Counted from the stretch's first letter, positions 8,671 through 17,655 are shown. The stretch: DNA of 64,000 nt from Kitasatospora mediocidica KCTC 9733 (GCF_000744225.1 NZ_JQLN01000005.1:2379001-2443000); one strand, 5' to 3'. The notes: a model not told the origin generated them from the sequence alone. Translations and numbers: made by a program.

Positions 8671-9381
8671 TCAGCCCAGCCGCAGGCGGTCGCCCACCCG
8701 CAGCGGCCCGGCGACGGTGACGGTGGCCAGCGCGTCCAGCCGGTTGCCGTGGGCCTTGGCGATCGTGCGCAGGATCTCCGGGGCGTGCGGCAGGCCGGGT
8801 TGGGCGGTGCCGGTCATCGCGCAGCGCTCGCTTGCGCGGACGAAGGTCAGCCGGGCGCCGGAGGTGAACTGGCCCTCCTCGCCGAACCATTCGTCCTCGA
8901 CGAACGGCGGGGTGCCGGGCGGCGTGCGCAGCACGATGTTGGGGCGGAACCGTCGTTCGTCCACCAGGGCGCTGGGGACGGCCTCGCGAACCCAGTCCAG
9001 GGTGGCCGTGGTGAGCAGGCTGACCGGCAGTTGGTCGAAGTGCGAGATCGCGTCCTCGCGGGCCAACTCGACGTCGTCCCGCTGGAGGTAGGCGCGCAGG
9101 AAGGCGTTCGGGTCGGCCACCGGCCGGCCGAGGGGGTCGAGCAGTTCGGGTCCGTCGAGCCGGTGTCCGAGGCGCGAGCCGAGTCGGAGCAGGCCGTCCA
9201 TCCGGCGAAAGCGCCGGGTGTTCTTGCCCGAGCCGAACTTCCCCTCGCCGTCCCGCACGGCGTACAACCGGTCGCCCGCCAGCCCCCGTTCGTCGACCAG
9301 GACCTCCGACAGGCGTTCACCGCCGGTGGACTTCACGGGGTAGCGCCAGAGTCGCTCGACTACTCCGATGATCTCTGCCAT
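8671..9381 (-). CDS. MOSC domain protein
   Basis: A 236-residue protein with an N-terminal MOSC beta-barrel segment (VVERLWRYPVKSTGGERL, residues 5-25; RGLAGDRLYAV) and the C-terminal MOSC sulfur-carrier fold, with RFRPNIVL near residue 150 and a conserved CAMTG Cys near residue 193. Family members (YcbX, mARC type) bind molybdenum cofactor and reduce N-hydroxylated compounds or carry activated sulfur. No ferredoxin domain is attached, so a separate electron donor is needed. An in-frame ATG at 9387 is an equally possible start; the AGG at about 9396-9394 suits it slightly better. Confidence 0.82.
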   Translation of the reverse strand: MAEIIGVVERLWRYPVKSTGGERLSEVLVDERGLAGDRLYAVRDGEGKFGSGKNTRRFRRMDGLLRLGSRLGHRLDGPELLDPLGRPVADPNAFLRAYLQRDDVELAREDAISHFDQLPVSLLTTATLDWVREAVPSALVDERRFRPNIVLRTPPGTPPFVEDEWFGEEGQFTSGARLTFVRASERCAMTGTAQPGLPHAPEILRTIAKAHGNRLDALATVTVAGPLRVGDRLRLG

Positions 9382-9477
9382 GGGCATGCAGCCTATCTGC
9401 CCCGACGGCCCATGGTCTAGACCTATCGATGTCGGCAGGCCGCCCGACTCCTCGGCGATCACCGGGTGTTGGGCTCT

Positions 9478-9951
9478 TCAGCCCCGCCGCTTGGCCGACT
9501 TGCGGCCCTGCGCGCCCTTCGCCGCCCGCACCTGCTTGCGCCAGTACGCGATGACCTCGTCCCGGTGGGCGGCGAACTCGGGGTCGGGGTTGGCCGAGGT
9601 GTTGATCGGGTACGGCAGGTTGAAGTCCTTGCCGCCGGTCGTCCGCACCGTCATCACGGACGTGGTGCGTGCCTGCTTCTCGGCCACCGCCGCGATCTCG
9701 CTCCACGGGCGCTGCCGCATCGGGACGAAGAAGCGGTGGACCCGGATGCCCTCGCTGCTGAGGGTGGTCCGGCCGCCGGCCGCACCCAGGGCGAAGACCG
9801 CGATCACGAGCGCCATCACGGAGACCAGCGGCACCAGGTTGCTGTGGTTGACCAGCAGGGAGACGGCGGTGAGGCCGCCGAGGAGCAGCACGATCCGGGT
9901 CATGAAGCGCAGGAAGCGGCCGGAGGAGAGGGTGAAAGTCAGGGTGTCCAC
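9478..9951 (-). CDS. Two-TM membrane protein with a PH-like domain
   Basis: A 157-residue protein. Two membrane helices lie at about residues 16-34 and 39-57. They are followed by a soluble domain (SSEGIRVHRFFVPMRQRPWSE) that resembles the bacterial PH-domain YdbS/YdbT type, and a Lys/Arg-rich C-terminus (KGAQGRKSAKRRG). The GTG at 9951 has no Shine-Dalgarno site but a TACCCT hexamer ends 7 nt upstream, so it may be leaderless. No function is assigned. It lies 96 bp downstream of the cyclase-side spacer and upstream of the MOSC gene on the same strand. Confidence 0.65.
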   Translation of the reverse strand: MDTLTFTLSSGRFLRFMTRIVLLLGGLTAVSLLVNHSNLVPLVSVMALVIAVFALGAAGGRTTLSSEGIRVHRFFVPMRQRPWSEIAAVAEKQARTTSVMTVRTTGGKDFNLPYPINTSANPDPEFAAHRDEVIAYWRKQVRAAKGAQGRKSAKRRG

Positions 9952-10033
9952 CTGAGCGAGGGTACTTACCCGCAGGTCACAGTGCCGATCCGATCCACAT
10001 CACAGTTCGGACAGTCACGACACTCCGGACAGC

Positions 10034-10828
10034 TCAGCCGACCTTCGCCACCGCACGGATCGGCGCTCCGTCGGCGGCGGCCAGGCGCAGCGGGAAGAGG
10101 CTGACCGAGATCGGCTTGTCCCGCGCCTGGGCCTCCAGCAGCGGGGTCAGGTCGGTGAGGTTCTCCGCGATGACCGCGCCGCCGTCGGCCCCGAGCAGGA
10201 CCCGGTGGGCGGCCAGGGTGGGCTCCTCGGCCGCCGGCGCGCTGTCGTGCTCGTCGGTGAGGCCGGCCAGCAGGACGGCGACGGCGGGGTCGGCCGGCCC
10301 GGGGTCGGGGGTGGGGTCGACGCTGAGCGCGTCCACGCCGACCGTCCGGACGCCCGCCGCGACGATCGCCTCGGCCGCCGCGGGGCTGAGGTACGGGTGG
10401 GCGAGGTAGCGGTCGGTGCCCCAGAACCTCGGCCAGCCGGTGGCGAGCAGCAGGACGGCGCCGGGGGCCAGCCCGGTCAGCCGGGCCAGCGCGGGCGCCA
10501 GCTGGTCCGCGGTGACCTCCGTCCGGGCCGGCAGCGCCCGCAGGTCGGCGATCACCGCGGGGCCGGTGAAGAGCTCCAGCGGCAGCCCGTCCAGCGTCGG
10601 CCAGGTGACGTCCACGTGGTACGGCGCGTCCACATGGGTGCCGGACTGCGAGCCGAGGTGCACGCTCAGCACGTTGACGCCGGCCGTGTCGGTGGTCAGG
10701 GCCGGGGTCAGCGCGACCTCGGGGTCGCCGGGGTAGACGGGCATACCGGTGGTGACCTGATGGGTCAGGTCGATCAGGGTCGGCGCCTGGTCGGTCGGCG
10801 CCTGCGCAGGAGTCGCAGCCGGAGTCAC
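10034..10828 (-). CDS. Cyclase family protein (kynurenine-formamidase-like)
   Basis: A 264-residue metal-dependent hydrolase of the cyclase superfamily, which includes kynurenine formamidase and isatin hydrolase. The hallmark H-x-G-T-H-x-D-x-P-x-H motif appears as SGTHVDAPYH near residue 68, after DLTHQVTTGMPVYPGDP. These His/Asp residues bind Zn or Mn. The GTG at 10828 is 40 bp from the divergent ubiX start, so the two promoters must overlap. The physiological substrate is not evident; no tryptophan catabolic genes lie nearby. Confidence 0.83.
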   Translation of the reverse strand: MTPAATPAQAPTDQAPTLIDLTHQVTTGMPVYPGDPEVALTPALTTDTAGVNVLSVHLGSQSGTHVDAPYHVDVTWPTLDGLPLELFTGPAVIADLRALPARTEVTADQLAPALARLTGLAPGAVLLLATGWPRFWGTDRYLAHPYLSPAAAEAIVAAGVRTVGVDALSVDPTPDPGPADPAVAVLLAGLTDEHDSAPAAEEPTLAAHRVLLGADGGAVIAENLTDLTPLLEAQARDKPISVSLFPLRLAAADGAPIRAVAKVG

Positions 10829-10868
10829 GGGCCCATCCTCCCGCTTCCCACGCTCTAGGGTGCTGGGT

Positions 10869-11516
10869 ATGGGCAAGGAAGAAGACGGCGTTCGGCGGCC
10901 GTGGGTGGTCGGGGTGTCGGGCGCGTCGGGCACCCCGTACGCGGCCTCGGTGATCCGGGCGCTGCTGGAGGCCGGCGAGGCGGTGGACCTGGTGGTCAGC
11001 CGGGCGGCCCGGCTGACCATCCTGGACGAGACGGGCATCACGTTCCGCGACGCGCACTGGCAGCAGGACCTCACGCAGTGGCTCGGCCGCGGCGTGGAGA
11101 ACGTCCGTTACTGGCCGGCCGGTGACTTCGCGGCCGGCCCGTCCAGCGGCTCGTACCCGGCCAAGGGGATGCTGGTGGTGCCCGCGACCACCGGCGCGGT
11201 GGCCGGGATCGCGCTCGGGCTGAGCAAGGACCTGCTCCAGCGGGCCGCCGCCGTCACCCTCAAGGAGCGCCGCCCGCTGGTGGTCTGCGTCCGGGAGACC
11301 CCGCTCGACGGGGTGACGCTGCGCCACCTGGTGGAACTCGACGCGGCCGGCGCGGTCGTGCTTCCCGCCTCGCCCGGCTTCTACGCGGGCGGCTCCACGG
11401 CACAGGAGCTGGTGGACTTCGTGGCGGGCCGGGTGCTCGACGCGGTCGGCGTGGAGCACCGGCTCTACCGTCGCTGGAGGGGCGAACTGGGTGCCGCACG
11501 CAAGGAGGGGGCGTAG
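10869..11516 (+). CDS. ubiX: UbiX-family flavin prenyltransferase
   Basis: A 215-residue flavin prenyltransferase that attaches dimethylallyl to FMN to make the prFMN cofactor of UbiD-type decarboxylases. It opens with the FMN-binding VVGVSGASGTPYA and has the conserved KGMLVVPATTGAVAGIA and LKERRPLVVCVRETPL segments of UbiX/Pad1. The ATG at 10869 has an AGGG site 8 nt upstream; a GTG at 10860 is less well placed. It would supply cofactor to mqnL, so it can be regarded as the MqnM function of the menaquinone pathway. Confidence 0.93.
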   Translation: MGKEEDGVRRPWVVGVSGASGTPYAASVIRALLEAGEAVDLVVSRAARLTILDETGITFRDAHWQQDLTQWLGRGVENVRYWPAGDFAAGPSSGSYPAKGMLVVPATTGAVAGIALGLSKDLLQRAAAVTLKERRPLVVCVRETPLDGVTLRHLVELDAAGAVVLPASPGFYAGGSTAQELVDFVAGRVLDAVGVEHRLYRRWRGELGAARKEGA

Positions 11517-11550
11517 GAACCCCCGCGCCGGGAGAGTATGTTCTCTGCGA

Positions 11551-11591
11551 TATCCGGGTTGGTCCATGGGTGGGCCCTTGGAATCCGGATA
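11551..11591 (+). promoter_or_regulatory. Possible Lrp operator upstream of the lrp gene
   Basis: A 7-bp perfect inverted repeat, TATCCGG at 11551-11557 and CCGGATA at 11585-11591, 34 bp centre to centre, ends 44 nt before the Lrp start. Lrp/AsnC proteins commonly autoregulate through spaced half-sites. An adjacent AGAG-TATGT-TCTCT dyad (about 11533-11546) is a second candidate. Confidence 0.35.
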
Positions 11592-11635
11592 ATGATCTCT
11601 GGGTCTGGCAAGGTTCGGAAGGACGCGGACGGTTT

Positions 11636-12097
11636 ATGGACACGGTGGACAGGCAGCTCATTCAGGCACTTCGTGAGAACGGACGTGCCTCCTATGCCGA
11701 ACTGGGCCGTCTGGTGGGCCTGTCGGGCCCGAGCGTCACGGACCGGATCAATCGCCTGGAGCAGGCGGGAGTGATCACCGGCTACCGCGCCACCGTCAAT
11801 CCGGCCTCGCTCGGATTCGGGGTCACCGCCCTGATCGGTCTTCAACTGACCGACGCCGCCGACCACGAGGACGTCGCGCACCGGCTGAAGGACCTCGGCG
11901 AGGTCGAGGACTGCTGGTTCATCGCGGGGGACGACTCGTACATGCTCAAGGTCCGGGTCTCCGATGTCGAGGGCCTGGAATCGGTCGTCAAGCGTCTCTC
12001 CGGCACCAAGGGTGTAGCCCGCACCCGTACCACCGTCGTACTGTCCACCAAGTGGGAGAACCGGGTCAGCGAGCTGCCCCTCGACGCGGGAGAGTGA
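11636..12097 (+). CDS. Lrp/AsnC family transcriptional regulator
   Basis: A 153-residue regulator. The N-terminal helix-turn-helix (DRQLIQALRENGRASYAELGRL, then SGPSVTDRINRLEQAGVI) is followed by the RAM/AsnC ligand-binding domain (ALIGLQL, EVEDCWFIAGDDSYMLKVRV). Lrp-type octamers sense amino acids. The ATG at 11636 gives the standard family length; a GGAAGGA lies about 13 nt upstream. It is only 7 bp ahead of a threonine/serine dehydratase gene on the same strand, so the two are very probably one operon, with an amino acid such as threonine, serine or isoleucine as effector (inferred). Confidence 0.93.
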   Translation: MDTVDRQLIQALRENGRASYAELGRLVGLSGPSVTDRINRLEQAGVITGYRATVNPASLGFGVTALIGLQLTDAADHEDVAHRLKDLGEVEDCWFIAGDDSYMLKVRVSDVEGLESVVKRLSGTKGVARTRTTVVLSTKWENRVSELPLDAGE

Positions 12098-12104
12098 GAC
12101 CGGC

Positions 12105-13067
12105 ATGGCCTTGGTCAGCCTGGAGGATGTGCGCGCCGCCCAGAAGCGGATAGCCGGGGTCGCGGTCCGTACCCCGCTGATGCCCTGCCCGTGGGCCGAC
12201 GACGGCAGTCGCCGGCTCTGGCTCAAGCCCGAGAACCTCCAGCCCACCGGGGCGTTCAAGATCCGCGGTGCCTACAACCGGCTGGCCGTGCTCAGCGAGG
12301 CCGAGCGGGCTCGCGGCGTGGTCGCCCAGTCCAGCGGGAACCACGCGCAGGCGATCGCGTATGCCGCGCAGCTGCTCGGCATCAAGGCCGTCATCGTGAT
12401 GCCGGACACCTCGCCCGCCGTCAAGGTGGCGAACACCCGCTCCTTCGGTGCCGAGGTGGTCCTGGTGTCCCCCTCCGAGCGGGACACCACGCCGGTCGAG
12501 CTGACGGAGCGCCACGGCTACGTCTGGGTGCCGCCGTACGACGATCCGTACATCATTGCGGGCCAGGGCACGGTCGGCCTGGAGATCGGTGAGGACGCCC
12601 CGGACGAGCTGGACACCGTGCTCGTCCCGGTCAGCGGCGGCGGGCTGATCAGCGGCACCGCCGCGGCGATCAAGCTCACCACCCCCGGCGTCCGGGTGAT
12701 CGGCGTCGAGCCCGAGCTGGCCGCCGACGCGACCGCGAGCTTCCGCGCCGGCACCCGGGTCAGCTGGCCGGTCGCCGACACCTACCGCACCCTCGCGGAC
12801 GGGCTGCGTACCCCCTCGCTCGGCGAGCTCAACTTCGAGCACCTGCAGGCCTACGTCGACGACATGGTGACGGTCTCCGAGGCGGAGATCCGCGACGCGG
12901 TCGCGGTGCTGGCCCGCCGCGGCCGGCTGGTCGCCGAGCCGTCCGGCGCCGTCACCACCGCCGCCTACCTGCACCACGGCGCCGAGCTGGGCGGCCGGGT
13001 CTTCGCGGCCGTCGTGAGCGGCGGCAACCTGGAGCCCACGCTGCTGTCGGAGTTGCTGGCCGCTTAG
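12105..13067 (+). CDS. Threonine/serine ammonia-lyase (PLP fold type II)
   Basis: A 320-residue PLP enzyme of the threonine dehydratase/serine racemase group, which deaminates Thr to 2-oxobutyrate or Ser to pyruvate. The PLP lysine sits in PTGAFKIRGA (near residue 51), the SSGNHAQAIA substrate loop follows, and the glycine-rich phosphate cup is VSGGGLISG. It has no C-terminal ACT-like domain, so it is the short catabolic type rather than the feedback-inhibited IlvA. It follows the Lrp gene by 7 bp, so regulation by that protein is likely. Confidence 0.9.
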   Translation: MALVSLEDVRAAQKRIAGVAVRTPLMPCPWADDGSRRLWLKPENLQPTGAFKIRGAYNRLAVLSEAERARGVVAQSSGNHAQAIAYAAQLLGIKAVIVMPDTSPAVKVANTRSFGAEVVLVSPSERDTTPVELTERHGYVWVPPYDDPYIIAGQGTVGLEIGEDAPDELDTVLVPVSGGGLISGTAAAIKLTTPGVRVIGVEPELAADATASFRAGTRVSWPVADTYRTLADGLRTPSLGELNFEHLQAYVDDMVTVSEAEIRDAVAVLARRGRLVAEPSGAVTTAAYLHHGAELGGRVFAAVVSGGNLEPTLLSELLAA

Positions 13068-13131
13068 GCGTAGTCTCGGTTCCGGCCGCTTTTCGGCCAT
13101 CGGATCCAAGGACGAGGAGGCGGGTCGCCGC

Positions 13132-14295
13132 ATGGACGCAGGGCTGAAGCGGGAGCTGGAGGCGAAGGTCTACGCGGGTGAGCGACTGACCCGCGAGGAC
13201 GGCATCGCCCTGTACGACAGCGACGACCTGGCCTGGCTGGGCGGCCTGGCGCACCACGTGCGGACGGTGAAGAACGGCGACGTCGTCCACTTCAACGTCA
13301 ACCGCCACCTCAACATGACCAACGTCTGCGCGGCCTCCTGCGCCTACTGCTCGTTCCAGCGCAAGCCGGGCGAGAAGGACGCGTACACCATGCGGATCGA
13401 GGAGGCCGTCCGCCTCGCCAAGGCGATGGAGGTGGACTCGCTCACCGAGCTGCACATCGTCAACGGCCTGCACCCCACCCTGCCGTGGCGCTACTACCCG
13501 CGCAGCCTGCGCGAGTTGAAGGCGGCGCTGCCGAACGTCTCGCTGAAGGCCTTCACGGCCACCGAGATCCACTGGTTCGAGAAGATCAGCGGCCTGACCG
13601 CCTCCGAGATCCTGGACGAGCTGATCGAGGCCGGCCTGGAGTCGCTGACCGGCGGCGGCGCGGAGATCTTCGACTGGGAGGTCCGCCAGCACATCGTCGA
13701 CCACGACACCCACTGGGAGGACTGGTCGCGGATCCACCGCCTTGCTCACAGCAAGGGCCTCAAGACCCCCGCCACGATGCTCTACGGCCACATCGAGGAG
13801 CCCCGCCACCGGGTGGACCACGTGCTGCGGCTGCGCGAGCTCCAGGACGAGACCGGCGGCTTCCAGGTCTTCATCCCGCTGCGCTACCAGCACGACTTCC
13901 ACGACTCCAAGGACGGCGTGGTCCGCAACAAGCTGATGGCCCGTACGGAGATGGCCACCGGCGCCGAGGCGCTGAAGACCTTCGCGGTCTCCCGGCTGCT
14001 CTTCGACAACGTGCCGCACGTCAAGGTCTTCTGGGTGATGCACGGCGTCACCACCTCGCAGCTGGCGCTCAGCCACGGCGCGGACGACATGGACGGCTCG
14101 GTCGTCGAGTACAAGATCACGCACGACGCGGACAACTTCGGCACGCCCAACAAGCTCAGCCGCGAGGACCTGCTCGACCTGATCCGGGACGCCGGGTTCC
14201 GCCCCGCCGAGCGGAACACCCGCTACGAGGTCATCCGCGAGTACGACGGTCCTGACCTGGGACGTCGTGAGCAGCCGCAGGCGATGCGGCTCTGA
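13132..14295 (+). CDS. mqnE: Aminofutalosine synthase MqnE (radical SAM)
   Basis: A 387-residue radical-SAM enzyme that joins 3-[(1-carboxyvinyl)oxy]benzoate with SAM to make 6-amino-6-deoxyfutalosine, the first dedicated intermediate of the futalosine menaquinone pathway. The cluster cysteines are C66, C70 and C73 (TNVCAASCAYCSF). HFNVNRHLNMTN just before and the C-terminal EYKITHDADNFGTPNKLSRED are family signatures. The GAGGAGG site at about 13113 is somewhat far from the ATG but no better start exists. It is followed by a hairpin terminator. Confidence 0.95.
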   Translation: MDAGLKRELEAKVYAGERLTREDGIALYDSDDLAWLGGLAHHVRTVKNGDVVHFNVNRHLNMTNVCAASCAYCSFQRKPGEKDAYTMRIEEAVRLAKAMEVDSLTELHIVNGLHPTLPWRYYPRSLRELKAALPNVSLKAFTATEIHWFEKISGLTASEILDELIEAGLESLTGGGAEIFDWEVRQHIVDHDTHWEDWSRIHRLAHSKGLKTPATMLYGHIEEPRHRVDHVLRLRELQDETGGFQVFIPLRYQHDFHDSKDGVVRNKLMARTEMATGAEALKTFAVSRLLFDNVPHVKVFWVMHGVTTSQLALSHGADDMDGSVVEYKITHDADNFGTPNKLSREDLLDLIRDAGFRPAERNTRYEVIREYDGPDLGRREQPQAMRL

Positions 14296-14315
14296 CGGAC
14301 CGCCCGGAAACGGGG

Positions 14316-14351
14316 TCCGGCCGCAGCACGGGTTTCCCAACTGCGGCCGGA
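14316..14351. terminator. Terminator after mqnE
   Basis: An 11-bp perfect stem (arms 14316-14326 and 14341-14351, tccggccgcag and its complement) with a 14-nt loop, starting 21 nt after the mqnE stop. Confidence 0.65.
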
Positions 14352-14369
14352 TTTGGGAGTATCGATCGC

Positions 14370-15356
14370 ATGTCCGGATCCCATCGTGCTTCTGTACAGC
14401 GCCGCCGCAGTGCCGGTCCCGCCGCCGTGGACCCGCCCGGCGGCGCGGCCGTACCGGGCCCAAGGCGGCGCGAGCGGCAGGCGCCGCCGGGGCCGCCGCA
14501 GGGGCGGGGACGCCGCCGCAAGGCCCGCAAACGCCGCGGGGCGGCCGGTGCGAGCGCGGCGGCGATGCTGGTGGCCGCGGCGGTGGGCTGGTTCACCGTC
14601 GGGCCCGGCGGGCTGCTCGTCGCCCACAGCAGGGACAGCGCCCTCTCGGTCCCCGACGCCCCCGCGCCCACGGCGGACAGCGCTCCCGCGCCCGCCCACC
14701 CGAGTCCCGCCGGCGACCACACCGAGGCGCCCACCGCGGACCGCTCCGACCGGGCGGACGGCACCTTCGCGTCGATACCCGGCCTCGGCGCCGGCTTCAG
14801 CGCCAAGATCCCGGCCACCAGCAACCAGGTGGTGCTGGCCTCCGGCACCGGCAAGGACTCCTCCGACTCCAGCGTGACCCTGTGGAGCCGCACCCCCGAC
14901 GGCCGCTGGCGCGCCGGCGAGACCTGGGCGGCCCACAACGGCTACGCCGGCTGGACCGCCGACCACTCCAGCGGCGACCTGCGCAGCCCGATCGGGGTCT
15001 TCACGCTCAGCGACGCGGGCGGCCTCAAGCCCGATCCCGGCAGTCATCTCCCGTACCACCAGGACCGCGGCTTCGTGGCGCCCGGCACCGGCTTCTCCGG
15101 CGAGCCGCTGGCCGGTGCCTTCGACTACGTGGTCGCGATCGACTACAACCGGGTCACCGGCGACTCCCCGCTGGACCCGCGCGAACCTCTGGGTACGGAC
15201 AAGGGCGGCGGGATCTGGCTGCATGTCGACCACGGTGGGCCGACGCACGCCTGTGTCTCGCTCTCCCAGGACCATATGATCGAGCTGCTGAAGACCCTCG
15301 ATCCGGCCGCGCACCCCGTCATAGCCATGGGCGACGCCGCTTCGCTGGCGGCTTGA
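14370..15356 (+). CDS. L,D-transpeptidase (YkuD)-like exported protein
   Basis: A 328-residue protein with a long Arg/Pro/Gly-rich cytoplasmic N-terminus (about 1-58). A single signal anchor follows (GASAAAMLVAAAVGWFTV, about 60-78), then a disordered Pro/Ala linker and a C-terminal YkuD-type domain. The catalytic motif is recognisable as HVDHGGPTHACVSLS, with Cys295 as nucleophile. SPIGVFTLSDAGG and DYVVAIDYN are other domain landmarks. Such enzymes make 3-3 peptidoglycan crosslinks or attach proteins. The Ala at the position where G is normal (HGC to HAC) is a small departure. Ribosome site GGGAG, about 11 nt upstream. Confidence 0.8.
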   Translation: MSGSHRASVQRRRSAGPAAVDPPGGAAVPGPRRRERQAPPGPPQGRGRRRKARKRRGAAGASAAAMLVAAAVGWFTVGPGGLLVAHSRDSALSVPDAPAPTADSAPAPAHPSPAGDHTEAPTADRSDRADGTFASIPGLGAGFSAKIPATSNQVVLASGTGKDSSDSSVTLWSRTPDGRWRAGETWAAHNGYAGWTADHSSGDLRSPIGVFTLSDAGGLKPDPGSHLPYHQDRGFVAPGTGFSGEPLAGAFDYVVAIDYNRVTGDSPLDPREPLGTDKGGGIWLHVDHGGPTHACVSLSQDHMIELLKTLDPAAHPVIAMGDAASLAA

Positions 15357-15482
15357 CCAGTTGATGACCCGGCCGGACCCGTTGCGGGACAAGGGCTCTT
15401 GTCGAGCCCCTACAGCATCCGGGTCGGTATCCTGTCACCGGCCGTGAGCAGCAGACGCACGGGTAACGGGTTGAGTGGCATC

Positions 15483-16427
15483 ATGACCGGTTCCCGCATC
15501 GTGGCGCTCGGCCACTACCAGCCGCCCAAGGTCCTCACCAACGACGACCTGGCCCAGGTGGTCGACACGGACGACGAGTGGATCCGCAGCCGAGTGGGCA
15601 TCCGGCAGCGGCACATCGCGGTGGACGAGACCCTCGTCGACCTCGCCACAGAGGCCGCCCAGAAGGCGCTGGCCGCCAGCGGCCGGCGTGCCGACGAGAT
15701 CGACCTGGTGGTCGTCGCGACCTGCACCGCCGTCGAGCGCAGCCCCAACACGGCCTGCGCCGTCGCGGCGCGCCTGGGCATTCCCGCGCCCGCGGCCTAC
15801 GACATCAACACCGTCTGCTCCGGCTTCTCCTACGCGCTGGCCACCGCCGACCACGCGATCCGGGCGGGTGCGGCCAGTCGCGCGCTGGTGATCGGCGCCG
15901 AGCGGATGTCCGACACCCTCGACTGGAGCGACCGGACCACCGCCGTGATCTTCGCGGACGGCGCCGGCGCCGCCGTCGTCGAGGCCCAGCCGGACGACGC
16001 CGAGCCCGGCATCGGCCCGGTGGTCTGGGGCTCCGAGCCCGAGAAGAACGACGCGGTGACCATCACCGGCTGGAAGCCCGTGATCAGCCAGCAGGGCCAG
16101 TCGGTGTTCCGCTGGGCCACCACGCAGATCGCCCCGCTGGCCCGGCGGACCTGCGAGAAGGCCGGGATCGACCCGAGCGAGCTCAAGGGCTTCGTGGCCC
16201 ATCAGGCCAATCTGCGGATCATCGACGCGATCGCCAACAAGCTCGGCGCGCCGAACGCGGTGATCGCCCGCGACGTGGTCGACTCGGGGAACACCTCGGC
16301 GGCCTCCATCCCGCTGGCCCTCAGCAAGCTGGTCGAGCGCGGCGAGCTGACCACCGGCGACCCGGTGCTGCTCTTCGGCTTCGGCGGCGGCCTCGCCTAC
16401 GCCGGACAGGTCGTCCGCTGCCCCTGA
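15483..16427 (+). CDS. Beta-ketoacyl-ACP synthase III (FabH-like), stand-alone
   Basis: A 314-residue KAS III condensing enzyme. The full catalytic triad is present: Cys112 (INTVCSGF), His240 (FVAHQANLRI) and Asn270 (SGNTSAAS). The dimer and CoA-binding W-R-GI segment (DEWIRSRVGIRQRH) is intact. The gene stands alone, without fabD, acpP or fabF, so it is probably a second KAS III rather than the housekeeping one, or a primer enzyme for a specialised acyl product. The ATG at 15483 lacks a strong ribosome site; upstream GTG/ATG codons would add a tail not normal for the family. Confidence 0.88.
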   Translation: MTGSRIVALGHYQPPKVLTNDDLAQVVDTDDEWIRSRVGIRQRHIAVDETLVDLATEAAQKALAASGRRADEIDLVVVATCTAVERSPNTACAVAARLGIPAPAAYDINTVCSGFSYALATADHAIRAGAASRALVIGAERMSDTLDWSDRTTAVIFADGAGAAVVEAQPDDAEPGIGPVVWGSEPEKNDAVTITGWKPVISQQGQSVFRWATTQIAPLARRTCEKAGIDPSELKGFVAHQANLRIIDAIANKLGAPNAVIARDVVDSGNTSAASIPLALSKLVERGELTTGDPVLLFGFGGGLAYAGQVVRCP

Positions 16428-16453
16428 CCGGCCCGCTGCCGACCTGCTCCGCA

Positions 16454-16500
16454 CATGACGGTGGGCGGGACCCCTGCACGGGGTCCCGCCCACCGTCATG
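16454..16500. terminator. Perfect 21-bp hairpin terminator after the KAS III gene
   Basis: Arms 16454-16474 and 16480-16500 are exact complements over 21 bp, with a 5-nt loop (tgcac). It begins 27 nt after the KAS III stop. Between it and the minus-strand TetR gene ending at 16628 there is nothing else I can support. Confidence 0.8.
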
Positions 16501-16627
16501 CCTGCGGCCGACGCGTTGCGGTACGTCGGCGAACCTCCCCCGAGGACACGGCCGCCGCCCGACGTTCCACCGGACAGGAGGCCGGGGCCACGCGCGAGCC
16601 ACAGGTACTGAAGGGTTGTAGGACGGT

Positions 16628-17275
16628 CTACCTGGGTGCCTTCTTGCCGGTGACGCCCAGGTACACCAGGGGAGCCAGGGTGGGCTTCAGATCCTTGATC
16701 TTGACCCCCCAGGAGGTGAAGGCCTTCTGATGCTCCGCTGCCGAGGCGAGCAGCGAGATCAGGGACCCGGCGACGGCGGCGGCATCCTGCGCCTTGTCGG
16801 CCTGGCCCTTGGCCTGAAGGTCCTTGACGGCATCAGCGAGCGGCTTCGCCACCGAGTTGAGGACGGTCATGCGGATCTTGAAGAACCGCTTGTCCCCTTC
16901 CGCGGCACCGAGGGTGACCACACGCAGAATGGCGTCGTTCTTGCGCCAGAAGGCAAGGAATCCGTCCACCAGTTCTTCCGAGGTGGTGGTACCGGACTTT
17001 CCTGCCCAGGACTTTCCGTCGACGAGCTCTTTGAGCTCGACGCTGTCCTTGGCCATTTCCTCTGCGATCTCAAGGACTGCGCCCTCGACATCTGGGAAGT
17101 ACTGATAGAAGGTCGCGGGGGAGGTTCCCGCCATACGGGCGACGTCGATGACCTTGACGTCCCGGTACGGCGACGTGCTGAGCATCTCGCGGAGGCAGTC
17201 GAGCAGCTTCTGCCGCGTCTCCTGTCCGCGTCGCCCGGCGACGCGACCGTCGACGGTGCGAACTTGTCCTGTCAT
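16628..17275 (-). CDS. TetR family transcriptional regulator
   Basis: A 215-residue regulator. The N-terminal helix-turn-helix (TRQKLLDCLREMLSTSPYRD, then VARMAGTSPATFYQYFPD, about 20-62) is the standard TetR DNA-binding region; the remaining 150 residues are an all-helical ligand/dimer domain. The ATG at 17275 gives a typical length. No target gene is obvious: the next gene in the opposite direction is the kinase 380 bp away. Confidence 0.92.
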   Translation of the reverse strand: MTGQVRTVDGRVAGRRGQETRQKLLDCLREMLSTSPYRDVKVIDVARMAGTSPATFYQYFPDVEGAVLEIAEEMAKDSVELKELVDGKSWAGKSGTTTSEELVDGFLAFWRKNDAILRVVTLGAAEGDKRFFKIRMTVLNSVAKPLADAVKDLQAKGQADKAQDAAAVAGSLISLLASAAEHQKAFTSWGVKIKDLKPTLAPLVYLGVTGKKAPR

Positions 17276-17655
17276 GCCGTCAGCTTACCGCGCACCGATC
17301 ATGGCGCGATTCGGTGATGCGACTATTACTCCGCTCGGGGGTGGTAATCGTGGAGACGATAGCGATATTCGAAGCCCCCCCGTGTGCTGATGACGGCACA
17401 GAGTGACGGCCAGTGGGCTGAAGGGCGATCGGGTAGCTCTGTGTAGTCCTGCGCATGAATGCGGTGAACTCCGGAAGGTGCGTCAGATCGCACGGTCCGG
17501 GCCGGATCCGACGACATGACAGCGGGAACCGGCCACCGGTTCGCGACACGGAGACGGGCCCGGACGGGGGGAGATTGGCTCAGACGCCAGGTGCATTGGA
17601 GAATCAACTCCGGGCGCCCGATCGGGTGGCGTGCTGACGGGGAGGTGGCAGCGGA
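17276..17655. other. Intergenic region between the TetR and kinase genes
   Basis: About 380 bp between divergent genes, with no supported ORF. It includes an A/T-rich section (17325-17375) with a spaced ATTAC/GTAAT inverted repeat that could be a TetR-type site, and it must hold both promoters. Confidence 0.4.
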
